Below are positions 49,629-59,627 of a stretch of 64,000 nt of DNA, piece by piece. Location of the stretch: NCBI GenBank assembly GCA_903813345.2, contig CAIIXF020000011.1, forward strand, positions 35,066,166 through 35,130,165, written 5' to 3'. Position numbers and translations under genes: made by a program. This DNA is from Owenia fusiformis (lineage: Eukaryota > Annelida > Polychaeta > Sabellida > Oweniidae). Under the pieces are notes generated by a model that did no database searches, had not been told where the DNA came from, and worked only from the letters and a program-made list of their open reading frames with translations. Within the stretch, counting starts at the first letter, position 1; each line of letters begins with the position of its first letter.

Positions 49629-50645
49629 CGAGGGGGTATCATTAATTAGTGAGACAAGTACCATAACTTTTTCAAATTTGCTTCAATTGCATTGATATTT
49701 TCACCAAATAACATCTTGGTAGTATGCTACATCCTCATGTAGTTTGATTAGTTAACTCTATCATATAGTGGTTTAAGAGATTTCTATGTGACGTCATGCC
49801 CAGTGACCCGGAGCAGTTATTAATATAAAAAAACTTCAAGATTTTACGTCAAATTTTCCAATTTCTCTATATTTCATGACTTTATGGAATATGTACTAGT
49901 ATAGTGCCATCTAAGCATACATGCCTAACTATCATATAGCTTGCAAAGTTCAGTAATAGTGTGTCTACCATCCATAGATATCATATCTTCAATAAGTTTG
50001 ATGTTTTCTGGAATCACGGTATCAGCTTTGCGACCACATCTGGGAGCATCAAAAACAGTGTGGTTTCCATTATCTTTAAATGTAGAATACCACCTGTAAA
50101 CAGTTGACTGCTTCACATTTTCCTGTCCATACACCTCATGTAGGCCCCTTAAGGTGTCTAGTGCTGGAATACCTCTGATTGCATTGTATTTTATGACAGA
50201 TCTTATGTTAACATTGAGTTCTTTGGAATTCATCCCTATTTTAGCCAATTTTGCTCCACCCTAAAGTACTGCAAAATGGCCGTGTCTCTGATGTCACAGC
50301 CATGTGTGACATCATGTACTAGAGATGACATCATAATTGGTTGTGTTGTCATAACAACCACCTCAGGGCACTGTGTAAACAAAATTTGAAAAGAAACTGT
50401 CATTTTGTAAAAAAATTACATAGTAAAAAGTGCCCTTGTTTCTGGTAATTTTTTAGCTGCTCCACCAACCCCTAGCAACCGTTGCCATGGTAACCGCTGT
50501 TGCTAGGTATCTATGAAAATAAATTAATGAGTGTGTTCATTCAATACCCTATTCCCAAGGGCATATACCTACCAAGTTTTATTGCAATTGAATGAATATA
50601 AGATGCTGCCTCAAAAAAGTCTCACTAATTAATGATACCCCCTCG
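49629..50645. mobile_element. Non-autonomous mariner element with surviving HTH-encoding fragment
   Basis: CGAGGGGGTATCATTAATTA (27 bp exact inverted repeat in all) is flanked by TA (49627-49628 and 50646-50647). It is 1017 bp. It keeps the 5' part of a transposase on the minus strand (next entry) but no catalytic domain. The other elements here keep the 3' part instead. Confidence 0.9.
49925..50248 (-). pseudogene. Mariner transposase N-terminal DNA-binding fragment
   Basis: About 102-107 codons; the first ATG is at 50231-50233. It reads like the paired helix-turn-helix region of Mos1-type transposases: IRGIPALDTLRGLHEVYGQ, VKQSTVYRWYSTFKDNGNHT, DAPRCGRKADTVIPENIKLI, DGRHTITELCKLYDS and a stop. 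The catalytic DD34D domain is absent. It could still bind mariner ends if expressed; nothing shows that it is. Confidence 0.8.
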
Positions 50646-50647
50646 TA

Positions 50648-53381
50648 GATTACATATTTGTTTATGATATTTAACTATTGCAAGTAATGTGCTGTGAGGC
50701 CTAAGGATTAAACGGATACGAAAACCCATAATAAAGCTAGCTTATATTGTATGAGCAGAAGGTTGTGAGTGTGTATTTTCCATTATTTGATAATTATGAT
50801 ATATTACTTGGTTTATTGCAGATGATATCTCATGTATATATTAATAAACAAAGATAGTAAAAGGCCCAAAAGTATTTCGAAAACGTATTTATGAAATTAC
50901 CTTTGTAAATCCCAATTTTCTCCCAATTTGTTTTAGTATTCCCAATTTTCCTCCGATTTATTTTCAGTAATCCAAATATTCCTCCTGATTTCTTTCTGGA
51001 AATCACTTTTTCAAGATCTAAAAAATATAACCCGATTTTTATGTTTTACTTGACAGGTATGCTAAAGAGAGCTACCAATATGTATATCTTTATATTAGAT
51101 TGATAGCAAAACTACTTATTATCTATAATATCAAATATTCTCTGCGCGGCATGCATGATGTGTTTTTACATTATTAGTACCTTTATTGCTTTCAAAGTCC
51201 AGGCCCTCCTAGTATTTCAAAATGTGACAAATATCTAAGCGCAGGCGCCGAAGGTAATATACTTAAAAACTTAAAGAAACCCAGCAAGAATAGCGAGCTC
51301 TCAATTTAAACCTTTCATATGAAAAATAGACCATATACAAAGGGGCTATCCATATATTCTGATAAAAATGCGCCAATGTTGTAAGTTTTTCATTTATCCT
51401 TCCCTATTTTCAGAACATATAGATTATTTATATACACATACAATTCTCGTGGAAGGATTCAGTTAGGTCTATGAAACCCTAGAATTACACATGCTATATA
51501 TAAAGCACCATTTTTGACATAAGTGTTATTAGTTCATATATTTTAGAAATCTAACGAAGTGGTGTTGAAAATCCCCATTGGCTGCCATTATAAACAATAT
51601 GGCTTAACTGAAGTGTCCTTTTCTAAAAAATATAATATTGTAGATTTCTAAAGTTAATATATTGAGTTTTAAAAAATCAAACAAGCACATTTCTAAGAAT
51701 TTCTTATTTTAAATATATTTAGCCGTTAAAGTGTCTCACATATTCGATCAAAACTTGCCATGCAAACATGTTAGTCTACTTTATTGGCCCCCCTTGCTTT
51801 AACAAGGAACACAAAACACATTAAAACGTAAACATAAACCAATTAGTCACTTCACTATGAAAGTGAGGGGTGTTAGCAAATGTGTATTAGCAGAATACGC
51901 TGTGTTCATGGACTAACACAATATCAGTGGTCATTTACTGTGTCAACCCTTGCATATCGTGCTCACTCAAGTATTGAATAATTTTTTTATGATCTAAATG
52001 TTTGTGGTTTGTAAAAAATGTAATATATTTTAGTTAGAAATACATTAATAAATATATTAATTCAAACAGCACTAGAATGCGGGAAGAAAGAGCAATGGTG
52101 ACAAAATGCAGACAGAATTTTCCGTAAGGGTTTCAAACATTTCAGGACACAATCATAAAGTCATGTACTTCATGTGAACTGTTATTTTTAGTGCTGTATT
52201 TATAGATATAATTTCACGTATTTAAATCATATTTTCCAGCAATGACTTCAAATTCGGAACCACCCCATATCACATTTTCTTCAATAACTCCAAACATGTG
52301 TAAAAATTGACCATGTGCATATAAATTCAGATTTCACGAGCTCTTTCCTATTCGAGTACCTCATACACCCCTGCATTGAATTTGAGTTGGATTCGCTTTT
52401 TATACGTGAGCCGACACATCGCAAACGCTGATTGGATAAAGATTGCGAGAATCGTTAAGTTTAATAGAAAATCCATATTGAACCCATGTTAATTTTTCAA
52501 TCTTCAAAAGACTTCCTGCAGAACAGTTCTAAAATGATTTACAATAACATGATTAGCTCAGAATGAGAAGGGTTGTCTTTTATTACGCATAGTTCCAAAG
52601 ATATTGGTGTTTGAATTTTGGAAAATCCCCGTTGGCTGCCATTATGAACCTATATTAATATGACTCTACTTTAAGTGTCCTTTTCTCAAAAAGTTCAATA
52701 GCTATAAAATTGTCTAATATTGTAGATAGCTAACTTAAAAAGTCAAACAGGCACATTTGTGAAAAAATTATATTTAATATATTTAGGCGTTAAGTTTAAT
52801 TAAAAAAACGATGTCAGCCAAAGTTAATTTATCGTGAATGGGCACATACGATTTTACCCTTTTGTTTGCCATTGTATATTTTTTCATTTATAGACCTTTA
52901 TCCATAATATAAATTATACTATCTATATAAACATCTTTTTTTATTAAAACCCACATAAATGTTATTTATAAAATGAGGGAAAACGTGAAAAAATAATGTC
53001 TAATACCCTCCTTCCCCCACTCGAGAGTCGAAAACTTCCTTCGCTGAATAGTCCACTTTATTTCTACTTTCTTGAGCATAACTATTTTCAATCTGATTTG
53101 TTGAAAATATAAGCATCCTGCAAAGTTAAACATTTATCATTAGAAGCATAGTCCTGCAAACTTTGCGACATTTTTAATAAAAATTAGAAATTGTAGAATT
53201 ATGCAGTATTTGTTACTTAAAAAAGGATGTACTGATTTCAAATCATTTGCAATTTGAGTACTTTGCTGCACCTGCCTGTGCAGACATTTCAATATATGCA
53301 TCCCAGGGTTCATTTTATTAATTATTTTACGAATTTATATTTAAAATTCCAAAATGTGATTTTAAATAATAGTGAAACTTA
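50648..53381. other. Intergenic region with segmental and direct repeats
   Basis: 51065-51185 is a diverged copy of 57000-57112 (shared ATTCTNTGCGC and TGTGTTNTTACANTATTA words). 51566-51730 and 52620-52794 are direct repeats of each other (CCCCNTTGGCTGCCATTAT at the start, TAATATATTTAG at the end), about 1.06 kb apart, possibly the ends of an old insertion. No gene recognised. Confidence 0.5.
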
Positions 53382-53461
53382 TTTGACACCCTGTATAAAG
53401 ATATTTAATAATATATAGAACATCTGTGTTAATTTATAAAATAGTTCTAGTGTGGATGTAT

Positions 53462-55568
53462 CACAGGCTGGTATCGAAAAATTTGTCCGCTGTGACGGAG
53501 CGTGCTATTTTGCATAGAAACACTAAGAAACCCACACAATTTATTTTTTTACTCATATGTTTCGCTATACCAAAGAAAGTTTCTTACTCCATGCAATGGG
53601 TATATCATTTGCGGGTAACTTTCACTTTTGTTTGAAGTCCAACAACGCTAAGAGTAAGAGCTATTGAAAACGGCGCCGGGGTATCATGCTCCAAAATGTA
53701 CCATTTCTTTTATTTCTTTTTAATGGTACAATATAGCGACACGATAATATTTACATATGTTTTAAGGATAACTCTGAAGGTATTAATGATATCTTGATGT
53801 ATTGGGTATTTTTAATATTTTTTATAAAAAATAATGTTTACATTTTTTGTCCGCTTTGACGGAGCAGTTTTAACTGTGAACTACGTTAAGAATTTAAGAT
53901 TCAAATTATACCTTTTAAAAGTACCCTAAGAAGAAAGAACGTCACAAATCACTTCCTAAATTATGACAAGTAGCCTCTGGGAGATCTGGGGTAATGTAAA
54001 TCTGAGATATAAAAACGACCACTCTTAGCATTTTTCGGAGGTTTGTACTGAAATCAACATGAATCAACATGGTGTAAACTCAACATAATATATCTAATAC
54101 TTTTTCGCCAAGACGTCTTAGAATGTCACGTGTAGTGTAAATTGTTACGCGGAATATGGCATACATTCATGGTTGCGCGGTATTTGTGATACGGGTGAAT
54201 ATGCCATTCCGCAGGTGAGTATGCGATATTCCGCAGTGAATATGTGATGCATTGAATTCAGTGAATACCCGATACTCATCTTCAGAATATGTCATACTCA
54301 CTTGCGGAATATGCCATATACAGCAGTTGAATATGACATATTCCGCAGGTGAAAAACGTGATACAGAAAGACTTGGTTTGATTGGTTGCGAGAATTGACT
54401 CTGAATGTAAAACTACGCTGGATTACCAATACTGTCAGTGCGTACTAATATATGAATCCTGGATTGATTGGGTAAGTTTATTACATGAGATTGGTGAGTG
54501 ATACTTCTGCATACGTTGATGTATTCGATAAACTGTACTGTTGATTCAGTAATCATTATAATAATTTATAAAGTTTTACTTGTTCGTTCAATCGATGCAA
54601 TTGACAATTGCATACTTCCGTATCACGTTCTCATTGGTTAGTGTGTATGTCATATAGCACAGGTGAATCTGTCATACACCGCAAGTGAATATGGCATATT
54701 CGTTGCGGAATATGGCATATTTTTGTATCGTGTTTACCGCGTAACCATTGCATAAATAGGGATACTATGAATTTATTCGAAATAGCGCACAGACATCCTG
54801 CGTTCCGACAGATGTATAACCTTTTACCACATAATATTAATGTATATAAGTTACCATAAAAAATGACCATGTCAGGTGATGGATCCACAGAAGCAACAAC
54901 GAAAGGCAAATACCCTATACTGAAATAAAGTTGACTATCATTTTCATGAGTTACCATGCATAACTTGGATTACAGTACAAACTGAGAAAAGAAGCTTAAA
55001 GAGTGGTCGTATATACATCTCAGAATTTGAATTGTGTACTTTTATTCCGTTTTATTTTTCAGAATACTTTACGAAAGAGATTTGATACGCTCCCTCCTCT
55101 AACGTGTAGTTATAAAGAGATATATTATAAATCTAAATTCTTAACGTATTTCAGATTTGAAACTGCTCTGTCACAGCGGACAAAAAATTTAAACATTATT
55201 TTTTATTGAAAAAATTAAAAATACCCAATACATAAAAATCTCATTAATACCTTCAAAGTTATCCTTAAAACATATGTAAATATTATCGTGTCGCTATATT
55301 GTACCATTAAAAAGAAATAAAAGAAATGGTGCATTTTGGAGTATGATACTCCGACGCCGTTTTCTATAGCTTTTACTCTTAGCGTTGTTGGACTTCAAAC
55401 AGAAGTTAAAGTTACCCGCAAATGATATATTCATTGCATGGAGTCAGTAATTTTCTTTGATATAGCAAAACATATGAGTAAAAAAATAAATTGTGTGGAT
55501 TTCCTAGTGTTTCTATGCAAAATAGCACGCTCCGTCACAGCGGACAATTTTTTCGATACCAGCCTGTG
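53462..55568. mobile_element. 2.1 kb fold-back element, ~565 bp arms, TGTAT duplication
   Basis: CACAGGCTGGTATCGAAAAA at the left is matched at the right end; matching continues to about 54026 on the left and 54997 on the right. TGTAT flanks both sides (53457-53461 and 55569-55573). The arms contain two copies of TTTGTCCGCTNTGACGGAGC, one terminal and one about 380 bp in. No transposase is seen. It encloses a second element (next entry). Confidence 0.85.
54144..54745. mobile_element. Nested element with GTTACGCGG ends and GCGGAATATG repeats
   Basis: GTTACGCGG/CCGCGTAAC form the ends. Just inside, variants of TGCGGAATATGGCATATTC and GGTGAATATG recur, about eight on the left (54150-54360) and about four on the right (54660-54725). 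They are in both orientations and could pair extensively. No ORF. Confidence 0.65.
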
Positions 55569-55803
55569 TGTATTGAATGTCTAATATTCTGATAGGATTT
55601 TTTGCATCCAGTTCATACTTTTAATTTATTGAGCATAAACATTACAGTTCAATCTTCTGGTAATTCACTTGAAGTTTGTATTTTTACACGCGATACGGTG
55701 ACATTACACTTTGTTCTCATGTATTCATTTACACGTGTTTATCTGTGTTGTCTGTGTTGCATATATGCGCACCCATTGGCCTCCATCTGAATAAAGATAA
55801 CAT

Positions 55804-57344
55804 TTTTTCTGAACGGATGCGAGGATTCGATGGGCTGGGATTTGAGAAATTATGATTTGAACTTTGTCAATTTTACTTTCAATGGGTGAAAAAGTAGGTT
55901 GCTTTCTACCTAATATCAACCACATTTATCAGTGAATTTCGAAAAATACGTCGAATTTAGCCATATTTCGCATATCTTTCTTTGGAACCATTTAAAGTTT
56001 CTCAAATTAACCCCTCATATTCTGGAGACGACGATCTAAATTTTACTTTTTCGTTTTTTTATTGAAAACAGTAATTTTCAGCCTAAATTGCTACATTTCT
56101 GCTCTTTTATCAAGAAATTTGTTGCAGATTTTGCCAAGTTAAAGGAACCATACCCCAAACGTTCCACAATGTGCAAAGTTCCAACATTTTGACCCTTTAA
56201 ACCCATGAAAGAGACAATTTTAAAGGGACATATTCAGTAAACCTGCAATGCTACTTGAACTAGCCATCAGAACTTCATGAAAAACGAAAATCAACGATGT
56301 TCAGTTTAATAAATTAACAAATAGTCATACTCATGAGAGAATATAAATCACTTGTGCAATTTGTACAACTTTAAACAGCTGTTTTAAGTAGATTAGTATC
56401 ATTATGGACAAAAATCTCCCAAAATAGCCCAAAATTTGTCCGAAAAATCAAATTTTGCATGCCAAAGACTGAATTATTTTGCTGCATTTATCAGTGCAGT
56501 GACAAGAAGTATTGTGGATAGCGCAACTTTTCCTGAAAGTTTCTCCAATAAGTTATTATAATGACAAAATAACTACATTTAGTTTGGAATAAACTGTAAC
56601 AAAATATAATGATCTCAGGGGTCACGAGAGCCCCAAAACATCAAGGTGCTGAAGGGGTCACTTCATAAAACCCCGAACTTTAAAATGCATATTGAACAAA
56701 ATGCATATTCAGTCAACGATGGCACTAATATAATTAAAAATTAAAAAAACACTGTTATCCGAAGGAAAGCACTGATCCTTAAAAAATCCCATATTTCTGC
56801 TGGACTATTCAACTTTTTTCGTTTTACTTTGAGGTCAGTGGTTTTGAAGGTCAATTTGAACTTTACGAGTAATATGTTTAGAACACAAGATGGGCGCTAT
56901 TCCGTTCATATACTATTGCATTTTTATCAATGAATAGTATACCACATTATTTCCTGAATGATGTATGTTTAAATGTCATTTCTGTTATTACAATATGAAG
57001 TTATCAATATGTACATCTTAACATAAGTCGGGTTGTAAAAAATACCTATCTATTATATAACATTCTATTTCTGCGCAGGATAGATAATGTGTTATTACAC
57101 TATTAATAGTCCCTTTCCCACAAATTCTTAGACACATTTCTGAATAAAGAGAACCTCAAATGTGATAGCCCGTAATGTTATAGAAAAACGTATTAACGAT
57201 ACACAAATACACTTTTTATCACGATATGTTATCTCTTAAATAGTCACATTTAAAATGTTTTGTGTAATGATGAATACGCATCCAAAAATATCATGCTTGA
57301 TGAAAATAGATATTGGTTTCGGCTGCAGAGGGCACAAGACTTAT
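55804..57344. other. Intergenic region upstream of the sulfotransferase gene
   Basis: No gene or clear repeat recognised apart from 57000-57112, which resembles 51065-51185. Confidence 0.35.
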
Positions 57345-57520
57345 GTGACACCCTGTATGAAGGTATTGCATAATATAGAACATCTGTGTAGTCATTTATA
57401 AAATAGTTTCTATATATTAATATAAACGATTGTTATTTTGACGAGCACTCCTTGCGTCCAGATCATATAATTTAGTTTTTTGAGCAATGACATTAACAAT
57501 TGGATAGATCTTTTGGAAAT

Positions 57521-58729
57521 ATGAAAGTCTTGCTAAATAAGAAGCTATTCATTTTTTTAAGTTTAGGCATTATCTCCATTGCCTTTATTGCGCATCACCA
57601 GTCATTGAGACAATTGGGGAAAGAATCGACTGTCAACGAAAAACAACAAGATCAGATTGAAACTAAAGAAACTACAGAATTATGGAAACGTGATAATATC
57701 CAACAGCAACTCAATGGAAATGTCGTTGGAAAATGTAAACCTGTAAAAAACCTAGTTTTCATAAAGGTTGAAAAATGTGGCGGATCAACATTGAGTAATA
57801 TATTTTTACGTTTTGGTGAGCGACAAAACTTAAGCTTTGTATTGCCAGAACCTGGAAGATCTAATATCACAAAGAAAATTCTATACGAGCATATTGGAAG
57901 ATGTGTGAATATGATTGTGCATCACTCAACATACGATGGAAAACTTATGCAACGTATTATGCCACAAGACACGGTCTATATTGGTGTTATACGCGAGCCA
58001 CTAAATCATCTCAAGTCATTCTATAATTATCATAATTTTGGAAACAAACAATCAATGCCAGGTCTGGCCAGGTTTGAGGAAAATCCATGGAAGTTTATGA
58101 ATCAATTAGGGAATCTTCAAAACAGGCAAAGTGTCCGGTACGGATGGGCGAATAATGGAGCAATGAGTAACAAAAGCGCATGGGACTTTGTAAAGATGAT
58201 TGACAGAAAATTTGATATTGTTCTCATATCTGATCATATGAAGGAATCTTTGGTATTGCTCAAGGATGTACTTTGCTGGTCATGGGAAGATATGTTATAC
58301 GTGTCTCATAAGGTTGCAAACGAATCTGCGGCAATACGATATTTGAAGAAAGAAGGGCGTCGAGAATCAAGCAGTTTAGATCATGCCCAAAACAGAATTC
58401 TTGCAAAAGCAAACTTGCGTAGATTCAGTATGGTCGATTACGCAATGTTCGACTTTTTTAATCATTCTCTATGGCAAAACATTAAAATGAAGGGTGGCAA
58501 ATTTCAAAAAGACTTGGCACATTTTGACGAAAAACTTAAAATCATCCAAAAAACCTGTAAATATACGGAGGATGATCTGACACTTACTGAAAAATATTTA
58601 GACAAAATAATTCACCTGAGTCCTTCATCTCCTGAATATAGATGTCACCGCATGCTACTGCCACCAATTTATTACAGTAAATACATACTTCATCCAAAAA
58701 GGGAACATAACACTTGTATTAGGAATTGA
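57521..58729 (+). CDS. Galactose-3-O-sulfotransferase-like Golgi enzyme
   Basis: Intact single-exon gene. The frame is open from 57500, but the first ATG is 57521 (AAATATGAAA), giving 402 residues. It has a short basic tail and a membrane anchor at about residues 8-24. The PAPS 5'-phosphosulfate site is NLVFIKVEKCGGSTLSNIFL (77-96, Lys82 and Lys85, Ser/Thr89-90) followed by RFGERQNLSFVLP. The 3'-phosphate site is VYIGVIREPLNHLKSFYNY (152-170, Arg158, Ser166). FDIVLISDHMKESLVLLKDV then LCWSWEDMLY is the Gal3ST family hallmark. Members move sulfate from PAPS to O-3 of terminal galactose on glycolipids (cerebroside sulfotransferase, GAL3ST1) or glycoproteins; which acceptor is used here is not visible. 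It lies between the two divergent oxidase genes, on the same strand as copy B. Confidence 0.92.
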   Translation: MKVLLNKKLFIFLSLGIISIAFIAHHQSLRQLGKESTVNEKQQDQIETKETTELWKRDNIQQQLNGNVVGKCKPVKNLVFIKVEKCGGSTLSNIFLRFGERQNLSFVLPEPGRSNITKKILYEHIGRCVNMIVHHSTYDGKLMQRIMPQDTVYIGVIREPLNHLKSFYNYHNFGNKQSMPGLARFEENPWKFMNQLGNLQNRQSVRYGWANNGAMSNKSAWDFVKMIDRKFDIVLISDHMKESLVLLKDVLCWSWEDMLYVSHKVANESAAIRYLKKEGRRESSSLDHAQNRILAKANLRRFSMVDYAMFDFFNHSLWQNIKMKGGKFQKDLAHFDEKLKIIQKTCKYTEDDLTLTEKYLDKIIHLSPSSPEYRCHRMLLPPIYYSKYILHPKREHNTCIRN

Positions 58730-59627
58730 TCACATTAACTACAACCGTTCTAAACACACCTTTTATATCATTCGCTCTGGGAAAACATTTAATTAAAGGA
58801 TGGCAAATATAAAAATAGTACCGTGGGTACTTGGCTCACATGGTGTTGCTCAAAAGTGAATGATGGCTAAAATGACAGAAAATAAAAAACGATATAATCG
58901 TTTGCTGATTTTTGGTAACAAAATTATTTCAAGCCACTTGCCACTATTTGGACTGACTGAGAGACAGATGGACAAATCGATGTTAAGTAAATGGCTGAAA
59001 AAAAACGGATATAATTTTTTGCCAATTATTTGTCACAAAAATATTTCATACAACTACTCTTTACAGTGCAATTACAGTTTACAGTTGCAGTTTCTTTAAT
59101 GATCATAGAGGTGGCTATCGTTCACACCATTTGTGACTCGGACAATGCTGGAGTCCTTCACGATGAGGACAATATCCATAAAGGTATAGTAGGATCAAAG
59201 AGGCTCAATTGATGAATAAAGATCCCGATACCATCAGCTTTAGAGACAATCCCCATACTAGGCCGGTCAATCACGATGAAGGATCAAAACGTCCAGCCCC
59301 AATTCAAATTCCCGCCATAGTAAATACTATCTAAAGGGTTAAATATTTTTGAGGCCACATATTAAGTAATTGTAATTCACTTGAAGTATGTATTTTTACT
59401 AACACGATACGGTGACATGACACTTTGTTTTCATGTATTCATTTGTTTATCTGTGTTGTCTGTGTTGCATATATGCGCACCCATTATAAAGCCTCCATCT
59501 GAATAAAGATAACAATTTAACCTTTCAAGTTGAGCATAGGAATTTATATATGTGTAGTGAGTGAGTTTCCTGGAGCTAATCGAGAATCGCTTGAAGACGT
59601 CTATTTACACACATTTGTGAAACTGAC
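58730..59627. other. Sulfotransferase 3' flank and oxidase B upstream region
   Basis: The first 770 bp are probably 3' UTR or spacer, up to the AATAAA at 59502. The remaining 120 bp would carry the oxidase B promoter and 5' UTR. AATAGTACCGTGGGTACTTG at about 58816 resembles a block at 38953; no function is suggested. Confidence 0.4.
59502..59507 (+). promoter_or_regulatory. Candidate polyadenylation signal after the sulfotransferase gene
   Basis: AATAAA about 770 bases beyond the stop codon, within a block (59374-59517) that is conserved in the coding-less duplicate at 55660-55803, where AATAAA is also kept (55790-55795). Confidence 0.45.

Larger units (their letters stand above)
53382..55803 (+). 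pseudogene. Duplicate of sulfotransferase gene flanks without the coding region
   Basis: 53382-53461 matches the 5' flank of the sulfotransferase gene (57345-57411: GACACCCTGTAT, ATAGAACATCTGTGT, TTTATAAAATAGTT). 55590-55660 matches 57440-57500 (TCCAG.TCATA, TTGAGCA..ACATTA). 55660-55803 matches the 3' flank at 59374-59517 (TAATTCACTTGAAGT.TGTAT, CATATATGCGCACCCATT, GAATAAAGATAAC). The junction skips the whole coding region. The fold-back element at 53462-55568 was inserted into this copy later. Confidence 0.6.

Noticed and set aside
51566-52794. Direct repeats as LTRs of a retrotransposon
   Set aside because: The repeats are about 165-175 bp, strongly diverged, lack clear TG...CA ends, and the interval has no gag or pol coding sequence.
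57500-57520. Upstream extension of the sulfotransferase frame beginning at a TTG codon
   Set aside because: TTG is not a normal animal start. The ATG at 57521 places the basic tail and membrane anchor at the usual distance.
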